Assembly (NCBI RefSeq): GCF_038396675.1
Contig: NC_088929.1
Span: 34,027,501-34,091,500, forward strand
From: Hydra vulgaris
Lineage: Eukaryota > Cnidaria > Hydrozoa > Anthoathecata > Hydridae
Length of the DNA stretch: 64,000 nt
Reading direction: 5' to 3'
Shown: positions 11,104 to 25,417 of the stretch, one piece after another
Layout of the letters: each line of letters begins with the position of its first letter
Numbering within the stretch: the first letter of the stretch is position 1
Made by a program: the position numbers and the translations under genes
The notes under the pieces: model-generated
What the model was told of the DNA's origin: nothing
Databases searched by the model: none
Seen by the model: the letters and a program-made list of their open reading frames with translations, nothing else

Positions 11104-14100
11104 ATGATAAAAACATTGTTTTTTTCTCATTAATGGCTGCCATAACTACAACGGCTTCAGGTAATTATTTAGCATTTCGTTACGGTGACGTCGCATTTGT
11201 AATTTTTAACAAATAACTAAATTATGTAAAAAATGTAAAAACTAAACCAAACTGTTCATGGATTTTTTATTTAGCTTGCTCAGACTATTCACAACAATGG
11301 TGTCAAGCAAATCAAGTATTGTGCACGCAACCCTCATTGGTTGCATTCATGAGTCAATATTGCGAACAAACATGCAACTACTGTAATTAAGTTTACCCTT
11401 TAAAATTCTATCGTGAAATTTTGATTTAAAATGTTCGAATGTAAAAAAAACATAAATAACAATATAAATCAATAGAAACTGAAACTTTTCTAATTTATAA
11501 TTTAGGTTCAATACCTGGTGTACTTCCAGTAGGTAGGTCATTTTGTTTTCATCAACTAACAATAGCCAACAGTATCAAGCCAAAACCAGTGACAAATTTA
11601 ATCGTTAACGAATTAAACAAAATATTAAAGCCAGCTTCAATGTTACTTTTTTTAGTCAGCAAAATTACTTTTTGGCTTGGAAATTTTTTTTAGTTGTTGT
11701 TATACACAATTTATAAACAAAATGACAGCTTTGTACGAAAAAGAAATTTAAAACAATGTCGATAAGTTATTTAATGTATGTAATACTTGTGGAAATTAAC
11801 GAAACAGTCATTAACGCCGCATTAATGTTGCGTTATTGAAAAACTTTTTTTTCTCAATATCAAAATATTTACAGAGTACCTATTTTTTGATGATTAAAAG
11901 TGTTATAGATTAAGTATTAAAGAAAAAAACAATGTTATAATTAGTCTTAAAAACATTGGCTTAATGTAGTATTATGACGTATAACTAATCTCAGAGCAAA
12001 ATAAAAAAAAAAACGCTTTCATCACATGGATTCTATGTGAGTTGTTACATGGAAACTCACATGGAACCCATGTGCGACAAGCGCTTTTTTTCACTGGTAT
12101 AATGGACAACTTACATAGACAAATATTATCTATACTTTTACATTCACGTTATATGTTGAAGCGTTACTTTTTATAGTTAACATAAAAGTATTTGAAAAGC
12201 GTTCTTCATTTTGCTAAAAATTGTTTTAGTGCACCAAGTTTAGTTTAAAGCCATTTTCTTAGGGTGCGGAAAACCATCAATTCAAAGTAGTCGTGTAATT
12301 GCAGGAATAACTCCAACAAAAGGCTCGTGGCCTTGGCAAGTATTGCTTTGGCAGGGAGGAAAAGCGTTCTGTGGAGGAACACTCATTCACAGAGAATGGG
12401 TACTTACTGCCGCTCATTGTATACACGGAAAAGAATTCGACGCGTCGCAAATATATACAAGGTGAGAGAAGTTCTGGTTTTTATTTTTAAATGCTTCTAC
12501 TTACTATATCTCTCCATTTATTTTCGTTAGTAAATAAATAGTAACAATAGCAACGTTGTTTTGCTGCTGTTGCTGTTTATCTATTGTAGTCATTTAATTG
12601 ATACAGTTGCTCATTGCATGTTAACTCAAATATGGGAGAACACTAGAAGCTGTTACTTGCTCATGATTGATGAAATAAATAATAAATTTAGAGTGTAATC
12701 AAGGTTGATTTTTAGCAGACATACATGCAAAATCTCGATAGAAAAGTAACAGTATGTTAAACGCACATCTGTTATAGAATGCACGTTTTGCCGAGCCTTT
12801 AAAGTGCTATTATACCTAATTGATGTGTTTTTATTCAATTTAATGAATGTTTTTTCTAACATATTTTTTAACGTGAACTTTTCATTAAACAACGAAACAA
12901 ACGTTTTCAAGACTCATTAAATTTGTCGACCTCTTTTTATAATAATTTATCTATTTATTATTTATTTATCAATTTGGAATGGGTCATTTTTATTTACAAC
13001 CTATTTTCAAATTTTTGATTTAAATACGTCTTAATTTAATGTGTATTAGTTCAGATGAAAATGTAATTTTATTTAAAAAGCTTTAATTAACATAAATTGC
13101 AAATTTTGTTTCATATATCGACTTGCATTAACTAATATATCGGCTTGCAATAAGTCGAGTGCAGCAATTTGCCTTTTTTAAAACTTTTTTACCAAAACTT
13201 TATCACGGCCAGAAAACTTATAGCTAAGTTAATGACAAGCCTTTTTTCAAATACAGCTGAAAAATTAATTTTCGTAATATACAGGTAAAAAAAAAATCAA
13301 GATCTAATTCTAAAAATCTAACAATCAAATTATGGAAAAGTATTTGATCATGGAATGGTGTCTTTAACAGTCATTTTTGTTGAATAAGTTTTTGATTTAA
13401 TTTAAACAATGTTATTTAAAAAAAAAAATTTTTAACATGATTCTTATGCTGTAGCTTTTTTAAATTGTTTGAATATGATTAACAAAATATAATATTTCAA
13501 GTTTTATTTTTGAATTTTTGATTTCAATTTAAACAACAAAAGTTTACTTTTGCTATTGAATTTAAGGACCGGAGAACACACTTTGAGTGTTAATGAAGGA
13601 ACAGAAGAAGATATTCCAGCATTAAAAATCATAAAACATAGAGGTTACAATCCACAAACGCTTGACAATGACATAGCGCTTATTAAATTATCACGACCTT
13701 GTAGGCTAAGCAGTTACGTCAGCACTGCATGTTTACCTACTATAGAAGCTGCACCGGGGACTACATGCTTTATTACAGGTATACCAATTTTAGTAAAACT
13801 TTTGATATTCTTTATTTTTATTTTTGCCATGTTTTTTTAACTTTACAAGCACTGTATAACACTGCGAGTACATCAGTATGCAAGCACATACTTTAATAAG
13901 TACAAACTTTACATGTGTATAAATTAAGTACAAACTTTAAATGCGTATAATAATATGCTATATACTTAATATATGTGTCTACAAAGTTTAAAGTATATAT
14001 GTACAGTATAATGTTTGTGCAATAGTGATTTTAGATTTTTAGCCGCATTTTTAATAATTTTATCGATACAATTAATATTTAATGATAAATGATTTGCAAC

Positions 14101-14857
14101 TAAAACGACAAAACAAAGTGCATAGAATCTAGTCGCCAGTTATACATTACTACAATAAATAAGTCGCCAGTTATTTAATACCTCACTACATTTTGTTTAT
14201 ATAGCATCATAAAATGTCCTATAGACAAAGATAATTTTTTTTCTTCCCATCAGTTAAAAGTTAAACGACTGTACGTGAAAATTTATGATCAATTTAAAGA
14301 CGTAAAAATAAAAACTACTTGTCACAGTTTACAAAATGAGACCTTGTATTTTTGTTGTTGCTTTGCTCAAGTATAGGCAGTCTATTGGTCATTTATATGC
14401 GTGCTCACATTTTCTATTTTTATGACCACATGTCCATAGGGTCACATAGAGTAACTTTATGATCACATGTCTAAAGTATATCAACTCAAAGCAACTGTAA
14501 CTTTATAAATATTTTTTAGGATGGGGTAAAATAAGTCATCCTGGAAGTATGACAAACGTCCTCCAGCAAGCAAAAATGAATGTTGTTGACAGTCGAACGT
14601 GTGAAAATTTGAACAGAATAACAATACCAGTTTCTATAACAAAAGGAATGCTTTGCGCTGGTGACGGTGGAGCAACTCAAATTTCTGGTTGCCATGGTGA
14701 TAGCGGTGGTCCGTTAGTTTGCAACATTGGCGGTAAATGGCAGGTTTATGGAGCTGTTAGTCATGGATCAGGCGATTGCCGATCAGACAAAACTTACACT
14801 GTCTTCGCAAATGTTGTTTATTTCAGGTCGTGGATAGAAAATGCAATGTTACAATAA
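11104..14857 (+). pseudogene. ShKT-domain chymotrypsin-like protease, right copy, exon 1 frameshift
   Basis: Exons mirror the left copy: 11104-11160, 11275-11382, 11506-11532, 12263-12461, 13567-13778, 14520-14857. Exons 4-6 give the same protein as the left copy where compared, including TAAHC, NDIALIKL and GDSGGP. Exon 1 has a run of seven T where the left arm has eight, so the frame from the first ATG meets a TAA after nine codons. An ATG further in (11133, reading MAAITTT) restores the frame but shortens the signal peptide. The gene may be a fresh pseudogene, may use the inner ATG, or the missing T may be a homopolymer error. The call as pseudogene is tentative. Confidence 0.6.
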
Positions 14858-15174
14858 TGTAAAAGTTTTAAAAACAAAATTACAAAAGTCAAATATTGCA
14901 GTTTTTTTTAACGATTTAGTTTTTGTTTTCACTTGAGACATGGTATCGAAATTCTAATATAAATTAAGATGAGTTTTTAGAAGATAAAACGTTTTCCCTA
15001 TCGTACTGAATTCGTAGGATATTGTTTAAGGGTACATTATCCTACTATGTTTGCCAGGTAATTTACCACCAGAATACTTTTTAAAACTTTCTCATCGATT
15101 TATTTATTTTTATTATTTTATCGTCATAACACTTATTATAATTTCTAATTTTTCCTAGCTTAACCCTAATTTGG

Positions 15175-15330
15175 GGTCGTCCATAAATTACGTTACACAA
15201 TTTTAGACCGTTTTAGACCCCCTTCTCCCCCCTCGTCTTAACATTGTAACACTTTAGTAACAAGTTCCGTATTAATCGTCACAAAAGCATTACACCTCTT
15301 CTACCCCTAAAGCGTAATTTATGGACGACC
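15175..15330. mobile_element. MITE, 156 bp (right arm)
   Basis: Mirror copy of 2892-3047, with both 18-bp ends intact (ggtcgtccataaattacg and its complement). Confidence 0.75.
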
Positions 15331-16292
15331 GCATAGTTATTTTTAGGCATCGCACAGTGGAATATTTAATCAAAAAAGTCGATCAAAATCATTTCATTAA
15401 ACTACCGCAATATAAGAAGATTTTATTTTTTAAGATATTTGATTAAGATATTTGAAACATTTATTTAAGAATTATATTCATAAATATCAAAAATATATTT
15501 TTAAAAATGAAAATAAATATACTTTTTTAAGGTGAAATATTTCAATAAAATTTTTTGATATGTTTCAAAAAAGCTTCATCAAAGTAACCACAAAAAACTT
15601 TTCTTTTTCGTAAATTCACAATTTGCTTTCATTCTATTAAAATAGATTTATGGCTTTTTTTAGCAGGTGTTTTTTTAAGTGTATTATAATATAGATCAAG
15701 TATATAGATCAAGCCATAAAATGTTGAAAAATCAACCCTGAGAAACATGGTGAAATATAGCAAAAGGTCTTTTGAATATGAATATTGATGAGTCGTATTG
15801 TGAGCGTATTTTAAATTGATTGTGTGAAAAAAGGGTTTTGAAAATATACTATTTTTTCAATGAATTTAAGTGAATTGTAGATATTTAAAATGATGATTAT
15901 TCTAAAACAAAGTATTTAAGCCCACATTTTTTACTTTGTTCAAGTGTAAAATGTTTTTTTATAAATTATTACACAATCAGTTACAGAGGACGTCATTCTT
16001 AACAAGTAATAAGAATATCTTTTTTAAAAAAAAGATGATCTCTTTTCTAATAACTTGTTTACGAGGGTTTAAGCTTTATGTAGAGTAAAATGCTAAACGG
16101 CTATATTAGCATTTATTTATTTAGTTTTTGTTTGTTTGATTGTTTGTTTGCTCTTATTACTAGATATTCTGGTAAAATACCGTCGTACATAAAATTTAAG
16201 AACATGGAAACTCGAAGAGGATCGTAAGATCCTGTCACAAAGAATCATTTAACAATATTTTTTTTTCTTTTTTAAACATCTTCGCTTCTAAC

Positions 16293-16597
16293 ACAATAGC
16301 AATACTCCTTCCCTCTCCTTAAACCATGGCTAAAATTTTGATACGATTGAATCATTGATATCTTGATACGAAGTCTTGTTTTGTTTAAAGTTTTACATAA
16401 TTTACGTAACCTATATATTCTATGTTATATATAGATGTATCTATTGATAAAAAAATATTCAAAATTGGCTAAATCAAGTTGATTGCAAATGATGCTCGTC
16501 AACAACGATATGAAAAATGAGATATTTTTATGAAAATAGTGCAATCCTGTTACTTTCTGGATTCTTTTAATAATATTTAAAATGTTATTTTAAAAAT
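16293..16597. other. Flank of the palindrome, no gene seen
   Basis: AT-rich DNA between the right palindrome edge and the next LINE fragment. I see no frame, repeat or RNA signal in it. Confidence 0.5.
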
Positions 16598-17305
16598 TTG
16601 TTTTGTTTACATGATAATAATCTACTTTACATCAATCAATTCGGTTTCAAGAAAGATAACTTAACTGAGCATGTAATTATCCAATTTGTACGTGAAATCT
16701 CAAAATCATTCCAAAAATCACAATATACACTAGGAATTTTTATTGACCTATCAAAAGCTTTTGATACGGTCAATCACCATATTTCGATTTATAAACTCAA
16801 ATATTACGGAATAAAAAATAAAACTTTAAAATGGTTTAAAAGTTATCTATCTAACCGAAAACAGTTTGTACCATTTAACAATGATTATCAACCCACTTTT
16901 CTTAATATAACCTGTGGAGTCCCACAAGGTTCAATACTTGGACCTCTCCTTTTCAAATTTATATAAATGACTTAATTAAAGCTTCAAAACAATCTTATTC
17001 CTTTCAAACTATGATATCGCTGAACTCACACATATATCTAGTTGGTTCAAATGTAATAAGTTAATCTTGAATACTAATAAAACAAAATGGGTTTTACTTC
17101 ATTTGATTACAAAATAGCGATTCTTCCATCAAAATTATCTCAAATCTTTATTGATCATACGGTAATAAAGCGAGATTTTGTTACAAAATTTTTAGGTGTT
17201 TATCTTGATGAAAACATTACTTGGAATCACCATATTGATTATTTACGTACAAAAATTTGGGGATCTTATATAAATCACGAATCTATCTCAATAAGAAAGT
17301 CTTAA
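16598..17305 (+). pseudogene. LINE reverse transcriptase fragment lacking the FADD box
   Basis: The frame 16598-16966 carries RT motifs FIDLSKAFDTVNH and CGVPQGSILGPLLF. After FINDLIKAS the sequence jumps to SSWFKCNKLILNTNKTKW in another frame. The catalytic FADD box that should lie between them is missing, so a short deletion has removed the active site. The downstream part (17087-17305) includes KFLGVYLDENITWNHHI, the usual thumb region. It is inactive. Confidence 0.85.
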
Positions 17306-18157
17306 TCCAACTTTATTACTTATTTATACATAGTTGCAACGTCTTTATCTCCGTTAGAAACGCGCAATCCGTATAATCAATTTTGCAAATCGCTTCTCTC
17401 GTTCGAACCATTATTTTATTGAAATGAGAATTCTGAATAATATACGAGTCAAATGTATTTAACATTTTTTGTTTTGTATATACATGGATAAATAACTTAT
17501 CCTTAGCTGTCTTCAAAGAACTTTTCTCTTTTAAATCAATCAGTAAATTCGCTTTGAGAAATAATAACTTTTTAAATGAACCTTTTTGTCAAACAAACTT
17601 TAATCAATTTTGTATTACCTATCGAGCGCCATACCTTCGGAAAAAAATTGTGTGTTGAATTTTGATTTTGAAGTACTTATTACATTTCACCTTTTTAAAA
17701 AAAAACTGAAAAACCTCATTCTTTCATTAGAAAGCATATTGAGTAATTATTAGTAGTAAAAGTTAAAAATATATTTTGGTCTATTTTTTTATTGTTTATA
17801 TTCATGTTTACGTTTATAGAAGTTTGTTTCTACTTATTTTATTTATTGTTCTTATACTTTTACTTTTAATTTATATATTGGTTTACTCTAGTATAAAATT
17901 CTGATGAGAAGATCTTTTCTTCAGACACAGATTATTTATCTTGCAAGTTATTTAAAAGTTTATTATTTTTTACCTTATCTTTGTTAAATACTTATTTAAG
18001 CTTCTGACGATAAGATCTTTGCGATCTTCTTTCAGATACCTTGTTTATATTTGTTATATTTTCTATCATTGTAAGTTTATATTATTATTTTTATCATTGC
18101 TTATTTAAAGCTGTACAACAATTAACAAAAGTAAACCAAAAAAAAAAAAAAAAAAGC
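16598..18157 (+). mobile_element. LINE (CR1/L2/Jockey-like) 3' part with A-run
   Basis: It holds the RT fragment at 16598-17305, an RT tail remnant near 17600-17660 (FCITYRAPYL) and an untranslated region with two gaagatcttttcttcagac-like hairpins near 17900 and 18010. An A-run at 18140-18156 marks the 3' end. Its RT is close to the RT at 47082-47696, which has the same GFKKD.(S/L)TEH and YTLG.FIDLSKA stretches. Confidence 0.75.
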
Positions 18158-19330
18158 ATTAAATATTTATAAAATCAGTTTACATCAAATTTTAGTTTTT
18201 ATGTATAGATGTAAAATTTTGTAAAAATATTTGAATTCTATTTTAGTAAAACCTGTCATATATACACTACAAGATTCTAGAAAAACAACTTCGCTGTTCT
18301 AAAATATAGTTTTAAATAGAGCTTATACTCAAATAAGTATCGTGGGCCATGGAAAACATTCTCAGACATGGCTAATAAAAAGGCAACCTCTCTAGATCTA
18401 TTTAAAAAGGAATCTAAATGGTTCTTCTTATTTATTCGATTAAACTATGCTTGATTTTAATGTTTTTTTAAATAAAGTAAAACTCAAATGAAAAAATTAA
18501 GATAAATCAAAAAATAAAAGAAATTTATTATCAAAATCCATATAACAAAGTTTATTAATGATATTACCTCTTTCTAAGAATGGTATGTGTGTAATATTTA
18601 TTTATTTTTTTCCACTGTAGAAAATGTAAGCAGTTTAGCAATTACTATTTGCTTCTTTATGTAAAACAATACGATATATTCTAGTTATGAATTATATATT
18701 ACCTTCTAGTTTATAAATTTACGTCATTATAATAAAATATTTGTAAATTACGATTTTATAAAAATTTCGCTCGATGATAAGACATCATGTCTTGTTCTTG
18801 CTCCAGCTATTTATTTTATTGTATATGTATGTATATGAAAATTGTATTTATAGTAAAAGGCGAAAATTTTTTTATTTATTTCTCTAGTGACTGAAATTTG
18901 CGTTTCTCTGTTCCAAACTTTTTTTATTATAATGAATACCATTCTTTGTAAACTACTTTGTAAAGTATTTACATATTATAAATTAGAATTAAATAAGAGT
19001 AAAGTAAAGATTGCCAGTTTTGTTTTTATGAAAATAATAGACAAAACATAAAAGAGTTTCCGTGCGTGGTTTTTTTAAAAAAATGCCCATCGCATGATTT
19101 AAAATATAGTCACTCGTTTTAACGTAGAACACGTGTTTAAGAGAAATATATTCAATACCGGTATTATACCGGTATTGCCGGTATTGAAATTATTCAGTAC
19201 CGAAATACCGGTGTTGGAAAATGGTTTCCAACACCGGTATTTGTTGGTTATTGGATGCACTAATTAGAGTTATATTTACTTCAGCTCCCAATTTAAATAA
19301 GATATTATGCTACAAAAAATAAAAATCCTC
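18158..19330. other. AT-rich DNA, no gene seen
   Basis: No frame or family was recognised. Near 19150-19242 it contains a cluster of ataccggtatt motifs, of which the hairpin at 19203-19242 is listed separately. Confidence 0.5.
19203..19242. repeat. Perfect 18-bp hairpin (ataccggtgttgg)
   Basis: aaataccggtgttggaaa at 19203-19220 and its exact complement at 19225-19242 are separated by atgg. Three more ataccgg or ccggtatt motifs lie just upstream (19155-19185). Confidence 0.85.
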
Positions 19331-19334
19331 CGAA

Positions 19335-19689
19335 CTTAAGTCCAGGTTTTTACCAACTTAAATGCTTATGCGGAAATCAAAATGCGGTGAGATCAAAAGC
19401 AAAATCATTTTAAGAAGTGCGGAACACCAAAGAGCCTGTAAAAAATGGTCAATTTTAAGATTATATTTAAGAGACACAGACCAATCTAGAACATGCCGTG
19501 GTAACTTTGATTAGCTGAATCATAAGACAGTCATTCCAGAATACAGGATAAGAAAAATTAGAGAATCCCTAGACATTAACAAAGCAAGAGTTCACCATGA
19601 AATAGTTATTGGACAAGCTGTTCTAAATCGTGATGACGGGGATAATGTTAAAACAAAAACTTGGGGACCCATTTTGACAAAAATTTAAT
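19335..19689 (+). pseudogene. Penelope-like element, GIY-YIG C-terminal tail (upstream copy)
   Basis: After frame changes the sequence reads GFYQLKCLCGN, then EHQRACKKWSILRLYLR and IRKIRESLDIN, and ends LNRDDGDNVKTKTWGPIL. The same order of motifs closes the next element downstream (GVYKLECSCGN; LNKDDGDYV..LFWKP). This is therefore the C-terminal endonuclease tail of a first copy, lying in the same orientation just before the RT of a second. Stops and shifts make it inactive. Confidence 0.7.
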
Positions 19690-19988
19690 TGACGTCACTA
19701 TTATATTATTTTATTGGTTTTTGATAAAGGGTCACGCTTTGTTTGAATTAATAGAAACAATGCTCTTAGAAAAAATAAAGAACAACTTGGAAAAACTAAA
19801 ATCATAAACTATGATCCAACTCAAAAACTCCTTTGCAAAGTTCAGAATACTTTACAAAATCTGAAAACAAAGTCTACAAAAAATGAATATAGACCAATTT
19901 ATCCAATGGATGCTACTCCTCCACGATTATATGGTGTCATCAAAGCACATAAACCAACTAATAACTACCAAATGCGAATTATATATAA

Positions 19989-20028
19989 TGACCCTTTTGT
20001 GCTTACTATAGTAAGCACAATAGGGTCA
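19989..20028. repeat. 18-bp inverted duplication inside Penelope RT
   Basis: tgacccttttgtgcttac (19989-20006) is the inverted copy, with one mismatch, of gtaagcacaatagggtca (20011-20028), which encodes VSTIGSP. The insert adds YNDPFVLT to the protein in front of the conserved box. Confidence 0.85.
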
Positions 20029-21252
20029 CCTACATATAAATTATCCAATTATTTAGTAAATCTCATTACCTCCAATCTTAACAAAACAAAACTTTGTTGA
20101 ATGTGCTCAATCATGGTATATCGATTCGGGTGAATTTCAAGTTTCTGTCAATATTGTTAATCTTTACCCTTCAATAACAGTTAATAAATCAATCGATACT
20201 TTAATAGAATAATTCCGTAATAGTCCTGTCTTTAATTTAAAATTATCGTTTTCAGAAATAAAAATACTTTTAGATTTGTGTTTGTCACACTGTTATTTTT
20301 TACATGAACAACATACACCTATTAGAGGATGCTGGTCCTATAGGTTTATCATTACCGGTATTAATGGCAGAGAATTTCTACAACATTATGAAGAAAAAGC
20401 GTTAATACAGGCACAATATCTTGCACCACCAATATATGTAAAATCATATAAAAGGTATGTTGAAGATATCCATTCTCGTTTTAATAATGAGGCAGAGTCA
20501 GAACGTTTTCTCGAGTTTTTAAATAATCAACTCACAAATATCAAGTATACAATTGCAAAAGAAAGTGATTCACACACAATAAATTTTCTTGATCTCTCAA
20601 ATAACATATAACAAATCCGGAACATATCTTATTAATATCTATCGCAAGGATGCAATAACAAATGCGCAAATAAAGCCGCAATCTTGTCACAATCCAAGAA
20701 TAATTTATGTTGTATTCAAAGGTTTCATCCAAAGAGCTTTTGCATTATGCAGTAAAGAACATAAAAAATATGAATTAACGTTTCTTACAGAAATATTCCA
20801 AGAAAATAGTCATAATAAAAAAAATACTTCAAAACAATCAACAAAACAACAGCAATGACATCAAAATAATAGAACTTAAATATATTTCTCTACCATGGAT
20901 ACCAGAATTAAGTATTCAATTAAACAAGATATTTGAAATTGCAGGGTATACTCCAGTTTTCAAATTACCAAAAAACCTTTGATAATTAATAACTTAAAAA
21001 AACAAGCCTCGACTTCCCAGCAACTCTTACCATGGAGTCTACAAACTGGAGTGTTCATGTGGAAATTCTATGTTGGTGAAACAAAACTCAAGACTTCAAC
21101 ACGCATTTGCCAACATCAATAACATACTTTTGAAGGAAAATGGAAAAATTCGGCCATGGTGGAGCATTACAGAAAATGCCACGGTGCCTTAGGCTGAAAC
21201 AACACGGTTAAAGTAGAGTCAGACAATTTAAGAGAAAAGCGAGAGCCTTTCG

Positions 21253-21327
21253 AAATACAGTATCACCAGTGTCCTCCAAATACAGTATCACCAGTGTTCT
21301 CCAAATACAGTATCACCAGTGTTCTCC
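21253..21327 (+). repeat. 3 x 25-bp minisatellite
   Basis: Three head-to-tail copies of aaatacagtatcaccagtgt plus t/cctcc. They lie inside the C-terminal tail of the Penelope element and disrupt it; the frame resumes with LNKDDGDYV. Confidence 0.9.
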
Positions 21328-21420
21328 AAATGAAGGTGGTTTGAATAAAGATGACGGTGATTACGTCGCATCGTTATTTTGGAAACCTTACTTTTCTTAT
21401 TTAAGGCGCAAGAACACATT

Positions 21421-21991
21421 AGATTGAAGTTTTATTATTTGTTTGTTTTTTAAAGGTTTTTTATATAACTTGAATAGCGAGGTTATATATAGGATAAAGT
21501 AGGGTAATTTCGGCAGGGAGATAATTTTGGCACCCCTTCAAAAGACACCTAAAAATATTTATTTATTGGAATATTAAAATTAAAGATAGGTATTGTAGTA
21601 AGATAAACAATTTTTCTAAAAATATTAGTTTAAACTATTATTTTTACATTACAGCTACGTTAATTTATGATTATTAGCTTTTTCTTAACATTTTTACTTT
21701 TTTGAAAATGTAGTATAAATGATTTTTTCTTGGAAATTTTTACCAAAAGTTGTTATTTATTTTATTCAAAAATATAAACTGAATAAAATGTGAACAACAA
21801 TAAGATGAAACTCAGAGAATGTTACAAGATATAAAAGTTTCCCCAAGGACTGCACTAAGTAGATAATTTCGGCTGATAAATAGTTTTTAATTTCGGCAGT
21901 ACCGAATTTGCCGACCTGTTCTTTCTCTAAAACCAAAATGGAATTAAGCGTTTGAAATATTATGTATAGAAGAAGTTGATTTTAGTAATTC

Positions 21992-21993
<2 letters not shown>
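21421..21993. other. No gene seen
   Basis: AT-rich, with three scattered copies of taatttcggca near 21505, 21870 and 21890 in the same orientation. I cannot link this to any family. Confidence 0.45.
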
Positions 21994-24161
<2,168 letters not shown>

Positions 24162-24190
24162 AAACATTATTTTACAGCATCATATACTTA

Positions 24191-25369
24191 GGTCGTTAGG
24201 AAAGTTCGTAGAACTCACCTATTAAAAAAAAAAAAGAAGAGTTTTTTAAATTTTATTTTATCAAATGTTCAAAATAATGTCCATCGTTATCTATACAAAG
24301 TTGCATCCTTTCAAGCCATTTGTCAAACGTTTTTTTATACACTTCTTTGGGTATACTTTGAAGTAGCTTCGTTATGCGAGTTTTTTGACTTTTGACGTCA
24401 GTATCGTCATCAAGATTTTTTTTTATCAAGTCGAATAGCCAATAATCGGATGGAGCTAAGTCTGGTGAGTATGGTTGGTGGCGAATTATTGTAATTCCAG
24501 CTTGGTTTAGACAGTTTGTGACGGTTTCAGTCACATGGGGTCGAGCGTTATCATGGAGAAATTTGAAATTTTGAATGCCTGTTTTAGGTCTTTGCTTATT
24601 TATTTCGCATATAAGAGGTTTCAAACAATTTTTTTTATAATATTCGCTAGTAATGGTGTCTCCCTTTTCAACATAACCCAAATGAATAACACCTGTTGTT
24701 TTAAAGAAGATGTAGAACATGTTTTTCGCATAGTCTCCATGGGCCGTTTCTGAAAAGGGCTAAATTTTCCTTACATGCCTCAACTCTATTCTTGCGATTT
24801 TGATCGGTTAACTCGTGGGGTATCCAACGTGATGTTAGTTTTCTTTTTTTAAGTGCGTTGTGAATGATTTCGTTGATTGTAAAACGATTTATCGATGTCA
24901 GGGCTTCAACTATATCATGTGTTGCATGCGGATTTTCTTCAATAATGGCTCGCACACGTTCAATATTCTCAGCTGTGTACGTGGTTTGAGGGTGCCCTGA
25001 GCGAGGATCATCTTCGAGACTCTCTCTACCATCTTTAAATAAAGTAGCCCACTTGGCAACTGTACTATATTTTGAAGCTTGGTTACAATGAACTAAAACC
25101 AACTCATCGGATATGGCTTGTGCTGAAACTCCAAGTAGAGCACGGGTTTTAAAATATGCTCGATATTCAAGTTTTTCCTTTTTTTAAATTTTTTTTTTGA
25201 ACGTATATAATAAAATTTAAATAACTTTTTTAATAAATATTTAAAATATTTTAACAAGTATTTAAAATGTTCATAATTAAACACAATTTAAAATGATATA
25301 TAAATATTTAATTATTTCCTGTCTCATTGTATCTTCACAGATGAAGTTCTACAAACTTTCCTAACGACC
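24191..25369 (-). mobile_element. Mariner element with both ends, internally deleted
   Basis: Terminal inverted repeats of 24 bp start ggtcgttaggaaagtt at 24191 and end with the complement at 25369, with one mismatch (gttcgtag versus gtttgtag). TA lies on both sides (24189-24190 and 25370-25371), the target duplication typical of mariner. At 1,179 bp it is a little shorter than a usual mariner of about 1.3 kb, in line with the deletion in its transposase. Confidence 0.92.
24253..25200 (-). pseudogene. Mariner transposase lacking first catalytic Asp
   Basis: The N-terminal half (25102 down to 24701, extending in frame to about 25190) has the helix-turn-helix region: EYRAYFKTRALLGVSAQA, then KWATLFKDGRESLEDDPRSG and NPHATHDIVEAL, up to NRKNRVEACKENLALF. 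The next codons already read ETAHGDYAKNMFYIFFKT in a shifted frame. About 30-40 residues are missing by comparison with the family, including the box with the first catalytic Asp. The second (FLHDNARPH) and third (YSPDLAPSDYWLF) acidic residues remain, with DD34D-type spacing. It cannot cut DNA, but the ends could still be moved by a related enzyme. Confidence 0.88.
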
Positions 25370-25417
25370 TAAGTAATAGGTTTAAAATGTGTAAAATATG
25401 GTAATTGGTTAAATGAA

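Larger units (their letters stand above)
9459..16292 (-). repeat. Right arm of 14.4-kb inverted repeat
   Basis: Reverse complement of 1929-8767. It has the same gene, MITE, hairpins and microsatellites in mirror order. Its outer end at 16292 breaks off in LINE 3' sequence (cttcgcttctaac) and continues into unrelated DNA, whereas the left flank continues into the LINE coding tail. The left arm is therefore the one with the natural LINE context. Confidence 0.95.
19730..21420 (+). pseudogene. Penelope-like element: RT plus GIY-YIG endonuclease, broken
   Basis: Motifs in order: PPRLYGVIKAHKP and VSTIGSPTYKLSNYL (19906-20100), VNLYPSI (about 20160), then ITGINGREFLQHYEEKA and KRYVEDIHSRFNNEAE (20276-20611), where the polymerase box YVDD has become YVED. 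Next come GTYLINIYRKDA (20589-20858) and the GIY-YIG region with a cysteine knuckle, GVYKLECSCGNS, near 21030-21075. Its catalytic YVGETKL can be read only after a shift. Penelope elements use the RT with this endonuclease to insert by target-primed copying. At least four frames are needed. An inverted 18-bp insert disrupts the first RT box. Confidence 0.85.
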
